From Mesorhizobium carmichaelinearum (lineage in GTDB: Bacteria > Pseudomonadota > Alphaproteobacteria > Rhizobiales > Rhizobiaceae): 64,000 nt of DNA. Location: the NCBI RefSeq assembly GCF_900199455.1, contig NZ_FZQR01000006.1:310001-374000 (forward strand), read 5' to 3'. The notes beneath the pieces were generated by a model. That model did not search any database. It was not told the origin of the DNA and worked only from the letters and a program-made list of their open reading frames with translations. Below are positions 44,046 through 54,638 of the stretch, piece by piece (within the stretch, counting starts at the first letter, position 1; each line of letters opens with the position of its first letter). Position numbers and translations under genes: made by a program.

Positions 44046-44865
44046 GCTGGGCAACTCCCAAGACCACCCGATCGGGGTGGGTGAAAACATCGAAATCATC
44101 GCCGCGCACCAGCGCCACCAGCGTCATGCCGGCCTCATCGGCTGTGCGGATGGCAAGCGCGGTCGGCGCCGAGACGGCGATGATGAAGGCCGAGCCGATC
44201 GCCGCCGTCTTCTGCACCATTTCGACCGACACGCGCGACGTCACCACGACGGCGCCCGATGCACCGTCAATGCCGGCTTTGGCCAACGCGCCGGCCAGCT
44301 TGTCCAGCGCGTTGTGGCGGCCGACATCCTCGCGCGCCATGACGACGCCCTTGCCGGGGACATAGAAGCCGGCGGCATGCACGGCTCCGGTTTCCTGATG
44401 CAGCGGCTGCACCTTCGACAGCAGCTTGACGGAGCGGACGATATCGTTGGCATCAAGCGTAAGCTTTGACGCACCAACGGCATCGGCCGAGCGCATTGCT
44501 TCCTCGATGGATTCGATGCCGCACAGCCCGCAGCCGACCGGCCCGGCGAGCCTGCGCCGCCGCGCCTCGAAGCGTGTATTGGCCTGGTCCTTCAGCCGGA
44601 TCTGGATGTCGATACCGGCGCCATGATCCTCGATCTCGATGGCTTCGATCTCGTCAGGCGCAGCGATGATGCCTTCAGTCAGCGAGAAGCCAAGCGCGAA
44701 ATCCTCGAAGTCGGCCGGGCTCGCCATCATTACCGCATGCGTGGTGCCGGCGAAGGAAAACGCTACCGGCGTCTCCTCCGGCACCATGCGGTTGGCAACA
44801 GCCGACGCGCTGGCGCGGTGCGCCAGCCGCGATATCTCGGTCGTTGCTTTGCGGCGCGCGGCCAA
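44035..44865 (-). CDS. fdhD: Formate dehydrogenase accessory sulfurtransferase
   Basis: The 276-residue protein transfers sulfur to the molybdenum cofactor before its insertion into formate dehydrogenase. It has the catalytic loop VGCGLCGIES (C-x2-C), EDFALGFSLTEGI, and MAREDVGRHNALDKLAG. It starts at TTG 44865, two bases after the fdsA stop, with GGAG 5 bases upstream. In fds operons this gene is also called fdsC. Confidence 0.94.
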   Translation of the reverse strand: MAARRKATTEISRLAHRASASAVANRMVPEETPVAFSFAGTTHAVMMASPADFEDFALGFSLTEGIIAAPDEIEAIEIEDHGAGIDIQIRLKDQANTRFEARRRRLAGPVGCGLCGIESIEEAMRSADAVGASKLTLDANDIVRSVKLLSKVQPLHQETGAVHAAGFYVPGKGVVMAREDVGRHNALDKLAGALAKAGIDGASGAVVVTSRVSVEMVQKTAAIGSAFIIAVSAPTALAIRTADEAGMTLVALVRGDDFDVFTHPDRVVLGVAQHVA

Positions 44866-44867
44866 GA

Positions 44868-47777
44868 CTACTCCGCTGCCTGCAGCGAGGCGATACGGCG
44901 GCTGTTCCTGGCCTGCTCATCGTACTCGCGCTGCCAGTCCGACGGGCCGTTGGAGGCGCCGACCTGCACCGCCGTCACCTTGTACTCTGGACAGTTGGTC
45001 GCCCAGTCGGAGAAGTCGGTGGTGATGACGTTGGCCTGTGTGTCCGGATGGTGGAAGGTGGTGTAGACCACGCCCGGCGACACCCGGTCGGTGATCAGCG
45101 CCCGCAGCGTCGTCTCGCCGGAGCGGCTGGTCAGCCGCACCCAGTCGCCATCGCGCAGGCCGCGGTTCTCGGCATCGTGCGGATGGATCTCCAGCCGGTC
45201 TTCCGAGTGCCACATGACGTTGTCGGTGCGCCGCGTCTGCGCGCCGACATTGTACTGGCTGAGGATACGGCCGGTGGTCAAAAGCAGCGGGAAGCGGGGT
45301 CCGGTCCTCTCGTCCGTTGCCACATATTCGGTACGGATGAACTTGCCCTTGCCGCGCACGAAACTGTCAATGTGCATGATCGGCGTGCCGAGCGGGGCCT
45401 TCTCGTTGCAGGGCCACTGCACCGATCCCACCCGGTCGAGCAGATCGAAGGAGACATTGGCGAAGCTCGGCGTCGTCTTGGCGATCTCGTCCATGATCTC
45501 GGACGGATGCGTGTAGTTCCAGTCGAGCCCGATGGCGCGGGCAAGCTCCTGCGTCGCCTCCCAGTCGGCATAGCGCGCCTTCGGTTCCAGCACCTTGCGC
45601 ACCATGTTGATGCGGCGCTCGGCATTGGTGAAGGTGCCGTCCTTTTCCAGGAAGGTCGAACCTGGCAGGAAGACATGCGCGTAGTTCGCCGTCTCGTTGA
45701 GGAAGAGATCGTGCACGACCACGCATTCCATGGCGGCGAGACCGCCGGCGACATGCTTGGTGTCGGGATCGGATTGCAGGATGTCCTCGCCCTGGATGTA
45801 GATGCCCTTGAAGGAGCCGTCCACGGCGGCGTCGAGCATGTTGGGGATGCGCAGGCCGGGTTCGTCGTCCAGCTTCACGCCCCAAAGGCTCTCGTAGATG
45901 TCGCGCACGGCTTCGCCGGAGATGTGGCGATAGCCGGGCAGTTCGTGCGGGAAGGAGCCCATGTCGCACGAGCCCTGCACATTGTTCTGGCCACGCAGCG
46001 GATTCACGCCGACGCCCGGCCGGCCGATGTTGCCGGTGGCCATTGCGAGGTTGGCGATCGCCATCACCGTGGTCGAGCCCTGGCTGTGTTCCGTCACGCC
46101 GAGGCCATAATAGATCGCGCCATTGCCGCCCTTGGCGTAGAGCCGCGCGGCACCCCGGATCAGCTCCGGGTCGACGCCGGAAAGCTTGCCGACGGTCTCG
46201 GGGCTGTTCTCCGGCAAGGCGACGAAGGAGGCCCAGTCCTGGAATTCCGTCCAGTCGCAGCGTTCGCGAATGAAGGCTTCGTCGAAAAGCCCTTCGGTGA
46301 CGATGACATGCGCCAGCGACGTCAGCACCGCCACGTTGGTGCCGGGCTTCAGCGGCAGGTGATAGTCGGCCTCGATATGCGCCGACTTGACCATCTCGGT
46401 GCGGCGCGGATCGAGCACGATCAGCTTGGCGCCCTGGCGCAGCCGCTTCTTCAGCCGCGAGGCGAACACCGGATGGGCGGAAACCGGATTGGCGCCGATG
46501 ACGACAGCGACATCAGTGAATTCGACCGAGTCGAAATCCTGCGTGCCGGCGGAGGTGCCGTAGGTCTGGCCGAGACCATAGCCGGTCGGCGAATGGCAGA
46601 CGCGGGCGCAGGTGTCGACATTGTTGTTGCGGAAACCCTGCCGCACCAGCTTCTGGACGAGATAGGTCTCCTCATTCGTGCAGCGCGAGGAGGTGATGCC
46701 GCCGATCGAGGTGCGGCCGTACTGATACTGGATCCGGCGGAATTCCTTGGCCGTGTGGGCGATCGCCTCTTCCCAGCTCACCTCGCGCCACGGGTCGGAA
46801 ATCTTCTCGCGGATCATCGGCGACAGGATGCGGTCCTTGTGGGTGGCGTAGCCATAGGCGAAACGGCCCTTGACGCAGGAGTGGCCGTGATTCGCCTTGC
46901 CGTCCTTGTAGGGCACCATGCGGATGACTTCGTCATCCTTCACCTCGGCCTTGAACGAGCAGCCGACGCCGCAATAGGCGCAGGTGGTGACGGCCGAGCG
47001 TTCCGGCATGCCCTTCTCGATCACCGTCTTCTCGCGCAGCGCGTCGGTCGGGCAGGCCTGCACGCAGGCGCCGCAGGACACGCATTCGGAAGCGATGAAA
47101 TCCTCATGCATGCCGGCGACCATGCGCGATTCGAAACCGCGGCCCTCGATGGTCAGCGCGAAAGTGCCCTGCACCTCCTCGCATGCCCGCACGCAGCGCG
47201 AGCAGACGATGCACTGCGCCGGATCATAGGTGAAATAGGGATTGGATTCATCGCGGGCGATGTAGTCGACCGCCAGCGAGCCGTGCCCGGGCGCGATCCC
47301 ATCTTCCTTGACGTGGTTGCGGCCCTCGACACCGTAGCGGTTCTCGGTGAGGCCCACCGACTTCGCCACCGTGTCGAATTCGCTGGCGCCGGTGCCGGCC
47401 TTTTCGTTCCAGCCGGTCGGATGGTCGGAGACGTAAAGTTCCATGACGCCGCGGCGGATCGCGTCGAGCCGGTCGGACTGCGTGCGCACCACCATGCCTT
47501 CGCCGACCGGCGTCGTGCAGGACGCCGGCGTGCCGCCACGGCCTTCGATCTCGACCAGGCAGACGCGGCACGAGCCGAAGGAGTCCAGCATGTCGGTGGC
47601 GCAGAGTTTCGGGATCTCCACCCCACCTTCCATCGCGGCGCGCATGATCGAGGTGCCTTCCGGCACCGTGATGCTGCGGCCGTCGACGCTCAGCGTGACC
47701 TGCTTTTGCGCCCGCGATTCCGGGGTTCCGTAGTCGATCTCTTCGACCAGCGATGGGAAGTCGGCCTTGATGTTCAT
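44868..47777 (-). CDS. fdsA: NAD-dependent formate dehydrogenase, catalytic alpha subunit
   Basis: The 969-residue molybdo-enzyme oxidises formate to carbon dioxide. In order it has an N-terminal [2Fe-2S] domain (GSCRVCLVEIEGRGG, SCTTPV), an His/Cys cluster region, two [4Fe-4S] clusters (CIVCSRCVRACEE, CVSCGACVQACPTDAL), a further cluster (CAYCGVGCSF), then the molybdopterin domain with the Mo-ligand Cys in DTCARVCHSPTGYG and a C-terminal dinucleotide-binding domain. The length is close to Rhodobacter capsulatus FdsA (958). It lies 10 bases after fdsB and 2 bases before fdhD. It passes electrons to FdsB. Confidence 0.95.
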   Translation of the reverse strand: MNIKADFPSLVEEIDYGTPESRAQKQVTLSVDGRSITVPEGTSIMRAAMEGGVEIPKLCATDMLDSFGSCRVCLVEIEGRGGTPASCTTPVGEGMVVRTQSDRLDAIRRGVMELYVSDHPTGWNEKAGTGASEFDTVAKSVGLTENRYGVEGRNHVKEDGIAPGHGSLAVDYIARDESNPYFTYDPAQCIVCSRCVRACEEVQGTFALTIEGRGFESRMVAGMHEDFIASECVSCGACVQACPTDALREKTVIEKGMPERSAVTTCAYCGVGCSFKAEVKDDEVIRMVPYKDGKANHGHSCVKGRFAYGYATHKDRILSPMIREKISDPWREVSWEEAIAHTAKEFRRIQYQYGRTSIGGITSSRCTNEETYLVQKLVRQGFRNNNVDTCARVCHSPTGYGLGQTYGTSAGTQDFDSVEFTDVAVVIGANPVSAHPVFASRLKKRLRQGAKLIVLDPRRTEMVKSAHIEADYHLPLKPGTNVAVLTSLAHVIVTEGLFDEAFIRERCDWTEFQDWASFVALPENSPETVGKLSGVDPELIRGAARLYAKGGNGAIYYGLGVTEHSQGSTTVMAIANLAMATGNIGRPGVGVNPLRGQNNVQGSCDMGSFPHELPGYRHISGEAVRDIYESLWGVKLDDEPGLRIPNMLDAAVDGSFKGIYIQGEDILQSDPDTKHVAGGLAAMECVVVHDLFLNETANYAHVFLPGSTFLEKDGTFTNAERRINMVRKVLEPKARYADWEATQELARAIGLDWNYTHPSEIMDEIAKTTPSFANVSFDLLDRVGSVQWPCNEKAPLGTPIMHIDSFVRGKGKFIRTEYVATDERTGPRFPLLLTTGRILSQYNVGAQTRRTDNVMWHSEDRLEIHPHDAENRGLRDGDWVRLTSRSGETTLRALITDRVSPGVVYTTFHHPDTQANVITTDFSDWATNCPEYKVTAVQVGASNGPSDWQREYDEQARNSRRIASLQAAE

Positions 47778-47787
47778 CTGCCAGCTC

Positions 47788-49344
47788 CTATTCAGCAGCG
47801 ACGCGCGCCGGCGCGGGCTTGAAATCTTCGGGGAAATGCGTGATCGAGCTCATCACCGGGTAGGGCGTGAAGCCGCCCAGAGCGCACAGCGATCCGAACT
47901 TCATCGTGTTGCAGAGGTCGGTGACCAGAGCGAGGTTCTTTTCCGGTTCGATGCCGGCGGCAAGCCTGTCGATGGTCTCGACGCCGCGCGTCGAGCCGAT
48001 GCGGCAGGGCGTGCACTTGCCGCAGCTTTCGATGGCGCAGAATTCCATGGCGAAGCGCGCCTGCTTCAGCATGTCGGCCGTGTCGTCGAACACGGTGATA
48101 CCGGCATGGCCGATCAGCCCGTCACGCTTGGCGAACTCTTCGTAGTCGAACGGCGTGTCGAACAGAGCGCGCGGGAAATAGGCGCCGAGCGGTCCGCCGA
48201 CCTGCACCGCCTTCACCGGACGGCCGGTGGAAGTACCGCCGCCGATGTCATCGACGATTTCGCCCAGCGTCAGGCCGAAAGCGGTTTCGAACAGGCCGCC
48301 ATTCCTGACATTGCCGGCGATCTGGATCGGGATGGTGCCGCGCGAGCGGCCCATGCCGAAATCCTTGTAGAAGGCGGCGCCCTTGTCCATGATGATCGGC
48401 ACCGAGGCCAGGCTGATGACGTTGTTGATCACCGTCGGTTTGCCGAACAGGCCCTGGATGGCCGGCAGCGGCGGCTTGGCGCGCACCACGCCGCGCTTGC
48501 CTTCCAGGCTGTTCAGCAGCGAGGTTTCCTCGCCGCAGACATAGGCGCCGGCGCCGACGCGGATTTCCATGTCGAAGGCGTTTGGCGAACCCAGCACATT
48601 GACGCCGAGCACGCCGGCCTTGCGGGCGATTTCGACGGCCTTGTTCATTGTTGCCACCGCATGCGGATATTCCGAGCGGATATAGACGAAGCCCTTGGTC
48701 GCACCGGTGGCGATGCCGGCGATCGCCATGCCTTCGATCAGCACGAAGGGATCGCCTTCCATGATCATGCGGTCGGCGAAAGTGGCACTATCGCCCTCGT
48801 CGGCGTTGCAGACGATGTATTTGCGCTCGGACGTCGTATCCAGCACCGTCTTCCACTTGATGCCGGTCGGGAAGCCGGCGCCGCCACGGCCACGCAGGCC
48901 TGAGTCCGTCACCTGCTTGACGATGTCGGCCGGGGCCATGGCGACGGCGTTCTGCAGGCCCTTCAGCCCGCCGAGCGACTTGTAAGCGTCGAGCGACAGC
49001 GGATCGTTGATGCCGCAGCGGGCGAAGGTCAGCCGGGTCTGCTTGGCCAGGAACGGAATCTTGTCCGGCGCGCCGAGCCAGCGCTTGTGGTGGCCACCGG
49101 TGAGGAAACCGCTATCGAACAGGCTCTTGACGTCGGACGGCTTGACCGGTCCGTAGGCAACGCGGCCCTTTTCGGTCGCCACTTCGACCATAGGCTCGAG
49201 GAAATAGGCGCCGCGCGAACCGTTGCGCACGATCTTGGCCTCGATGCCGCGCTCGGCGAGCTCCGCGCGAACAGCCTTGGCGACCTTTTCGGCACCGAGC
49301 GCCAGCGCGCCGGAATCGCCGGGAATGTAGATGCGGGGGATCAT
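47788..49344 (-). CDS. fdsB: NAD-dependent formate dehydrogenase, beta subunit (NuoF-like)
   Basis: The 518-residue diaphorase subunit carries FMN, binds NAD and holds a [4Fe-4S] cluster, passing electrons from FdsA to NAD. After an N-terminal thioredoxin-like part of about 110 residues, it has the NAD/FMN motif LRGRGGAGFPTGIKWK, VCNADEGD, GAGAYVCGEETSLLNSLEG and the cluster motif ESCGKCTPCRIGSTRG. Its ATG overlaps the fdsG stop by 4 bases. It resembles respiratory complex I subunit NuoF. Confidence 0.95.
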   Translation of the reverse strand: MIPRIYIPGDSGALALGAEKVAKAVRAELAERGIEAKIVRNGSRGAYFLEPMVEVATEKGRVAYGPVKPSDVKSLFDSGFLTGGHHKRWLGAPDKIPFLAKQTRLTFARCGINDPLSLDAYKSLGGLKGLQNAVAMAPADIVKQVTDSGLRGRGGAGFPTGIKWKTVLDTTSERKYIVCNADEGDSATFADRMIMEGDPFVLIEGMAIAGIATGATKGFVYIRSEYPHAVATMNKAVEIARKAGVLGVNVLGSPNAFDMEIRVGAGAYVCGEETSLLNSLEGKRGVVRAKPPLPAIQGLFGKPTVINNVISLASVPIIMDKGAAFYKDFGMGRSRGTIPIQIAGNVRNGGLFETAFGLTLGEIVDDIGGGTSTGRPVKAVQVGGPLGAYFPRALFDTPFDYEEFAKRDGLIGHAGITVFDDTADMLKQARFAMEFCAIESCGKCTPCRIGSTRGVETIDRLAAGIEPEKNLALVTDLCNTMKFGSLCALGGFTPYPVMSSITHFPEDFKPAPARVAAE

Positions 49345-49820
49345 GAGCGCACCTCGGCAAGGATCTCGTCGATCTTCTCGTCATCGAGCCGCCCGATCAC
49401 CTCGCCGTCGAGCATCGCCGACGGCGAACAGGCGCAAAGCCCGAGGCAATAGACCGGCTCCAGTGTAACCGATCCGTCGCGGGTGGTCTCGTGGAAACCG
49501 ATGCCCAGCAACTGCTTGATCTTGGCGGCGACGGCATCCGAACCCATCGACTGGCAGGCCTCTGCCTGGCACAGCTTGAGCACATGCCGGCCGGCCGGCC
49601 GGGCGCGGAAATCATGATAGAAGGTGACGACGCCGTGCACCTCGGCCCTGGAGAGGTTCAGCCCATCGGCGATGACCGGCAGTGCTGCCTGCGGCACATG
49701 GCCGAATTCTTCCTGGATCTCGTGCAGGATCGGCAGCAACGGGCCTTCGAGGCCTTTCAGCTCTTGGATAATCGCCGCCGTGCGCGATGCGATCTCGGTA
49801 CTTGCAGGCTGCATCGTCAT
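49341..49820 (-). CDS. fdsG: NAD-dependent formate dehydrogenase, gamma subunit (NuoE-like)
   Basis: The 159-residue subunit carries one [2Fe-2S] cluster with cysteines in LKLCQAEACQSMG and VYCLGLCACSPSAM, as in NuoE. The helical N-terminal part includes LLPILHEIQEEFGHVPQAAL. It is the first gene of the operon; 135 bases separate it from the LysR gene, with a 25-bp palindrome about 90 bases upstream of its start. Confidence 0.95.
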   Translation of the reverse strand: MTMQPASTEIASRTAAIIQELKGLEGPLLPILHEIQEEFGHVPQAALPVIADGLNLSRAEVHGVVTFYHDFRARPAGRHVLKLCQAEACQSMGSDAVAAKIKQLLGIGFHETTRDGSVTLEPVYCLGLCACSPSAMLDGEVIGRLDDEKIDEILAEVRS

Positions 49821-49907
49821 GCAGCGCCCTCCCTGGTCGGTAGCGTTCTAGCGCTAAGTCGTTACAAAAACAGAGGAAACCCGCTAAATCAATAAAGCTG
49901 ATCCGTT

Positions 49908-49932
49908 GCTTGATAGAAATCTTCTATCAAGC
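49908..49932. promoter_or_regulatory. Palindromic operator upstream of the fds operon
   Basis: A perfect palindrome with 11-base arms, GCTTGATAGAA (49908-49918) and TTCTATCAAGC (49922-49932), has a 3-base centre. It contains ATAG-N7-CTAT, a form typical of LysR-family recognition sites. It lies 88 bases upstream of fdsG and 24 bases after the LysR stop, so it is the best candidate site for the LysR protein encoded just upstream. Confidence 0.75.
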
Positions 49933-49955
49933 GCGATCAGCCGCCTTTCTCTACC

Positions 49956-50855
49956 CTAGCGATGGTTACGGAAGTCGTCTGCCAGCGCCATCGCCTCGTC
50001 CAGCAGCGCCTGCACCAGCGGCGTGTGCGGTTCGCGCGGCGTGGCCACCAGGCCGACCGTATGGCTGGCATCCGGCTCGACGATGGGAATGGCCCGGATC
50101 GGCTCGGAAAAGCCGAATGTTTCCGCGAGGTTGAGCGGCATGATCGACGACCATTTGCCGGTGTGGATATGCGAAAACAGCACGATCATCGAGTTGGATT
50201 CGAGCGTCGGCCGCACCTGCACGCCGGCCTCGGCCAGATGCTGGTCGATGATGCGGCGGTTCTGCATGTCCGGCGTCAAAAGGCAGAGCGGCAACTGGCT
50301 GATCTCGGCCCATGTCACTTTGTCGCGGTCGGAATAGGGGTTTCCGACCGCCGTGATCAGCTGATAGCGCTCGTCATAGAGCGGCACGCTGGTCACCCGC
50401 CCGAGCGGCTCATTGTCGAGATAGGTAATGCCGGCGTCGATGTCGAAATTGCCGAGCAGCGACAAGACTTCGATCGAGGTTCGCGACAACACCGAGAAGG
50501 TGACGCCCGGGTGCTTTTCGCGAAACGGCGTCGTCAGCCGCGCCACCATGGCCAGTGCCGTCGGAATGGCGGCAATGCGGATGCGTCCGGAAAGGCCGTG
50601 GCGCGCCGCGCGCATCTCCTCTCGCATGGTCCTTGAATCGCCGACGATACGGCGCGCCCAGACCAGCACCTGCTTGCCCTCCGGCGTCAGCCCTTGGAAC
50701 CGCGACCCGCGATTGACCAGCATGACGCCGAGCTGCCCCTCCAACTGCTTGATGCCGGCCGACAGCGTCGGCTGGGTGACCCCGCACGCTTCCGCCGCCC
50801 GGCCGAAATGCTCTTCCTTGGCGAGCGCGATAAAGAATTCGAGTTTGTCGATCAT
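49956..50855 (-). CDS. LysR-family regulator of the fds operon (FdsR-like)
   Basis: The 299-residue protein has a LysR helix-turn-helix (MIDKLEFFIALAKEEHFGRA, then GVTQPTLSAGIKQLEGQLGV) and a ligand-binding domain (IRIAAIPTALAMVARLTTPF and further). It is read in the same direction as, and directly upstream of, fdsG, as in other fds loci where such a regulator activates the operon with formate. It is divergent from the apbC gene. Confidence 0.9.
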   Translation of the reverse strand: MIDKLEFFIALAKEEHFGRAAEACGVTQPTLSAGIKQLEGQLGVMLVNRGSRFQGLTPEGKQVLVWARRIVGDSRTMREEMRAARHGLSGRIRIAAIPTALAMVARLTTPFREKHPGVTFSVLSRTSIEVLSLLGNFDIDAGITYLDNEPLGRVTSVPLYDERYQLITAVGNPYSDRDKVTWAEISQLPLCLLTPDMQNRRIIDQHLAEAGVQVRPTLESNSMIVLFSHIHTGKWSSIMPLNLAETFGFSEPIRAIPIVEPDASHTVGLVATPREPHTPLVQALLDEAMALADDFRNHR

Positions 50856-50981
50856 GCCGGTCTATCGATCATGGTTTGCGAGGCTGCCATAGCAGCAAGT
50901 GCCTGTCAGCATCAAAGCGATCACTTGGTTCTGCCCGGAAACTACATTATCTCAGGCGCAAGCTTGCATAAGGAAGACCTC

Positions 50982-52157
<1,176 letters not shown>

Positions 52158-52176
52158 CGCCTTATTTGTTTTTGAC

Positions 52177-52220
52177 GCAATTCCGGACGGAAAACCGCTT
52201 CGCACTTTTCCTGGAATTGC
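52177..52220. repeat. Short rhizobial intergenic repeat
   Basis: Arms GCAATTCC (52177-52184) and GGAATTGC (52213-52220) enclose a second pairing, GGAAAA with TTTTCC. The element lies between the convergent ApbC and CoxG-like genes and can act as a terminator. A divergent copy in opposite orientation is at 21566-21614. Confidence 0.65.
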
Positions 52221-52233
52221 TCTAGCGGGACGG

Positions 52234-52683
52234 TCAGCCGCCGACCTTCTCGCCGAAGCTCGAAAAGAACTGCCCGGCCAGTTTCTTCGACGTCGATTCG
52301 ATCAGCCGGCTGCCAAGCTGCGCGATCTTGCCGCCGACTTCGGCCTTGGCGGCATATTTGAGCACCGTGGCATCCGGCCCATCCTCGGTCAGCGTCACGT
52401 CGGCGCCGCCCTTGGCAAAGCCGGCGATGCCGCCCTTGCCTTCGCCCTGGATGGTGTAGGAGTGCGGTGGCTTCAGGTTTTTCAGCGTCACTTCGCCGTT
52501 GAAGGTCGCCTTGATCGGTCCGATTTTCACCACCACCGTCGCCGCCATCTCGGTCGGCGACTTCATCTCCAGGCTCTGGCAGCCGGGAATGGTCGCCTTC
52601 AAAACTTCGGGATCGTTCAGCGCTTCCCAGACTTTTTGCAGGGGTGCGGCAATGCGTTCCTCGCCTTCGATCACCAAAGCCAT
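52234..52683 (-). CDS. CoxG-like SRPBCC-family protein
   Basis: The 149-residue protein has the START/SRPBCC pattern of CO-dehydrogenase subunit G homologues: GEERIAAPLQKVWEALNDPE, TIPGCQSLE, and a C-terminal amphipathic helix (SRLIESTSKKLAGQFFSSFG). CoxG proteins help membrane recruitment or maturation of molybdenum hydroxylases, yet no coxSLM genes are nearby. GGAGG precedes ATG 52683. It may act on another partner or bind a lipid-like ligand. Confidence 0.85.
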   Translation of the reverse strand: MALVIEGEERIAAPLQKVWEALNDPEVLKATIPGCQSLEMKSPTEMAATVVVKIGPIKATFNGEVTLKNLKPPHSYTIQGEGKGGIAGFAKGGADVTLTEDGPDATVLKYAAKAEVGGKIAQLGSRLIESTSKKLAGQFFSSFGEKVGG

Positions 52684-52832
52684 CAAGAACCTCCCGGAAA
52701 GAATGGTTTGAAGCCCTAGCGCAGGGGCGCTGTTGTGTCTATCGCACCAAAGTGCGGGTTAGGAACGCGCGTGCCCCTTGCTTGCAGGGACGCGTTGTCA
52801 TATCGATTTGTCATACAAATACGGAGACCGTG

Positions 52833-54638
52833 ATGGCCGGTGCCCCCACCAAGAAGAAAAAATTCCGCTCGCAGGAGTGGTTCGACAACCCAGACAATCC
52901 GGGAATGACCGCGCTCTATCTGGAGCGTTACCTGAATTACGGGCTGACCCGTGCCGAACTGATGTCGGGCAAGCCGCTGATCGGTATCGCCCAGACAGGC
53001 TCGGATCTTTCGCCTTGCAACCGGCACCATATCGAGCTCGCCAAGCGCGTGCGCGAAGGCATCGTCTCGATGGGCGGCATCCCCTTCGAATTCCCCTGCC
53101 ATCCGATCCAGGAGACCGGCAAGCGCCCGACCGCAGCGCTTGACCGCAACCTTGCCTATCTCGGCCTCGTCGAGGTGCTCTACGGCTATCCGCTCGACGG
53201 CGTCGTGCTGACCATCGGCTGCGACAAGACGACGCCGGCGCTGCTCATGGCGGCGGCCACCGTCAACATTCCGGCCATCGCGCTGTCGGTCGGTCCGATG
53301 CTCAATGGCTGGCACAAGGGCAAGCGCACCGGCTCCGGCACCATCGTCTGGGAATCGCGCCAGCGCCTGTCGGCCGGCGAGATCGACTATGACGAGTTCA
53401 TGGACATCGTCGCTTCCTCGGCGCCGTCCACCGGCTATTGCAACACGATGGGCACCGCCACCACGATGAATTCGCTGGCCGAGGCGCTCGGCATGCAGCT
53501 GCCCGGCTCGGCCGCCATCCCGGCGCCATACCGCGAGCGCGGGCAGATCGCCTACGAGACGGGAAAACGCATCGTCGACATGGTGCATGAGGATCTGAAG
53601 CCGTCCGACATCATGACGCGCAAGGCCTTCGAGAACGCCATCGTCGTCAATTCGGCGATCGGCGGCTCGACCAACGCGCCGATCCATCTCAACGCCATTG
53701 CCCGCCATCTCGGCGTGCCGCTCGACAATGACGACTGGCAGAAGATCGGCCTCAAAGTGCCGCTCATCGTCAATCTGCAGCCGACGGGCGAGTATCTCGG
53801 CGAGGACTACCATCATGCCGGCGGCGTGCCGGCCGTGGTGGCCGAACTGATGAAGGGCGGGCTGCTGCCGCATCCCGATGCCCTGACCGCCAATGGCAAG
53901 TCGATCGGCGACAATTGCAAGGCCGCGGTCGTCGAAAACGCCGACGTCATCCGCAGCGTCGACAAGCCGCTGAAGGTCAATGCCGGCTTCATCAACCTCA
54001 GCGGCAATCTGTTCGATTCGGCGATCATGAAGACCAGCGGCATCTCGCCGGAATTCCGCGAGCGCTATCTCTCCAATCCGAAGGACCCGGAAGCGTTCGA
54101 AGGCAACGCCATGGTCTTCGACGGCCCGGAGGATTACCACGCCCGCATCGACGATCCGGCGCAAGGCATCGACGAGCACACGATCCTGTTCATGCGCGGC
54201 GCCGGCCCGGTCGGCTATCCCGGCGGTGCCGAGGTCGTCAACATGCAGCCGCCCGCCTATCTCATCAAGAAGGGCATCCATGCGCTGGCCTGCATCGGCG
54301 ATGGCCGTCAGTCGGGCACGTCGGGCTCGCCGTCGATCCTCAACGCCTCGCCGGAAGCCGCCATCGGCGGCGGACTGGCGCTGCTCAAGACAGGCGACCG
54401 CGTCCGCATCGACCTGAACAAGGGCACCGCCAACATTCTGGTCGGCGAAGACGAGATCGCCAAGCGGCGCGCGGCGCTGCAGGGCAATGGCGGCTACCAC
54501 TATCCGCAGCACCAGACGCCATGGCAGGAAATCCAGCGTGGCATGGTCGACCAGTTCGACCAGGGAATGGTGCTGAAGCCGGCGGTGAAATACCAGGATG
54601 TCGCGCACACCAGAGGCGTGCCCAGGGACAATCACTGA
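52833..54638 (+). CDS. IlvD/Edd-family sugar acid dehydratase, xylonate dehydratase type
   Basis: The 601-residue Fe-S dehydratase begins FRSQEWFDNPDNPGMTALYL and continues GIAQTGSDLSPCNRHH, then GYPLDGVVLTIGCDKTTPAL and YCNTMGTATTMNSLAEALGM, closely following Caulobacter D-xylonate dehydratase XylD. Cysteines for the cluster are in SPCNR, GCDKTTP and YCNTMG. It would convert an aldonic acid to its 2-keto-3-deoxy form. GGAG lies before ATG 52833. It differs from the branched-chain IlvD at 13960. No sugar transporter or aldolase is beside it. Its stop codon lies inside the first two units of a tandem repeat. Confidence 0.88.
   Translation: MAGAPTKKKKFRSQEWFDNPDNPGMTALYLERYLNYGLTRAELMSGKPLIGIAQTGSDLSPCNRHHIELAKRVREGIVSMGGIPFEFPCHPIQETGKRPTAALDRNLAYLGLVEVLYGYPLDGVVLTIGCDKTTPALLMAAATVNIPAIALSVGPMLNGWHKGKRTGSGTIVWESRQRLSAGEIDYDEFMDIVASSAPSTGYCNTMGTATTMNSLAEALGMQLPGSAAIPAPYRERGQIAYETGKRIVDMVHEDLKPSDIMTRKAFENAIVVNSAIGGSTNAPIHLNAIARHLGVPLDNDDWQKIGLKVPLIVNLQPTGEYLGEDYHHAGGVPAVVAELMKGGLLPHPDALTANGKSIGDNCKAAVVENADVIRSVDKPLKVNAGFINLSGNLFDSAIMKTSGISPEFRERYLSNPKDPEAFEGNAMVFDGPEDYHARIDDPAQGIDEHTILFMRGAGPVGYPGGAEVVNMQPPAYLIKKGIHALACIGDGRQSGTSGSPSILNASPEAAIGGGLALLKTGDRVRIDLNKGTANILVGEDEIAKRRAALQGNGGYHYPQHQTPWQEIQRGMVDQFDQGMVLKPAVKYQDVAHTRGVPRDNH

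Noticed and set aside
44844..47822. A 992-codon open frame on the plus strand across fdsA
   Set aside because: It is antisense to a clearly conserved gene; high GC with few stop codons makes such shadows common. The translation has no recognisable domain and is rich in Arg, Ala, His and Gly.
52234..52683. Part of a carbon monoxide dehydrogenase operon
   Set aside because: Only the CoxG-like protein is present; no coxM, coxS or coxL genes lie in the window.
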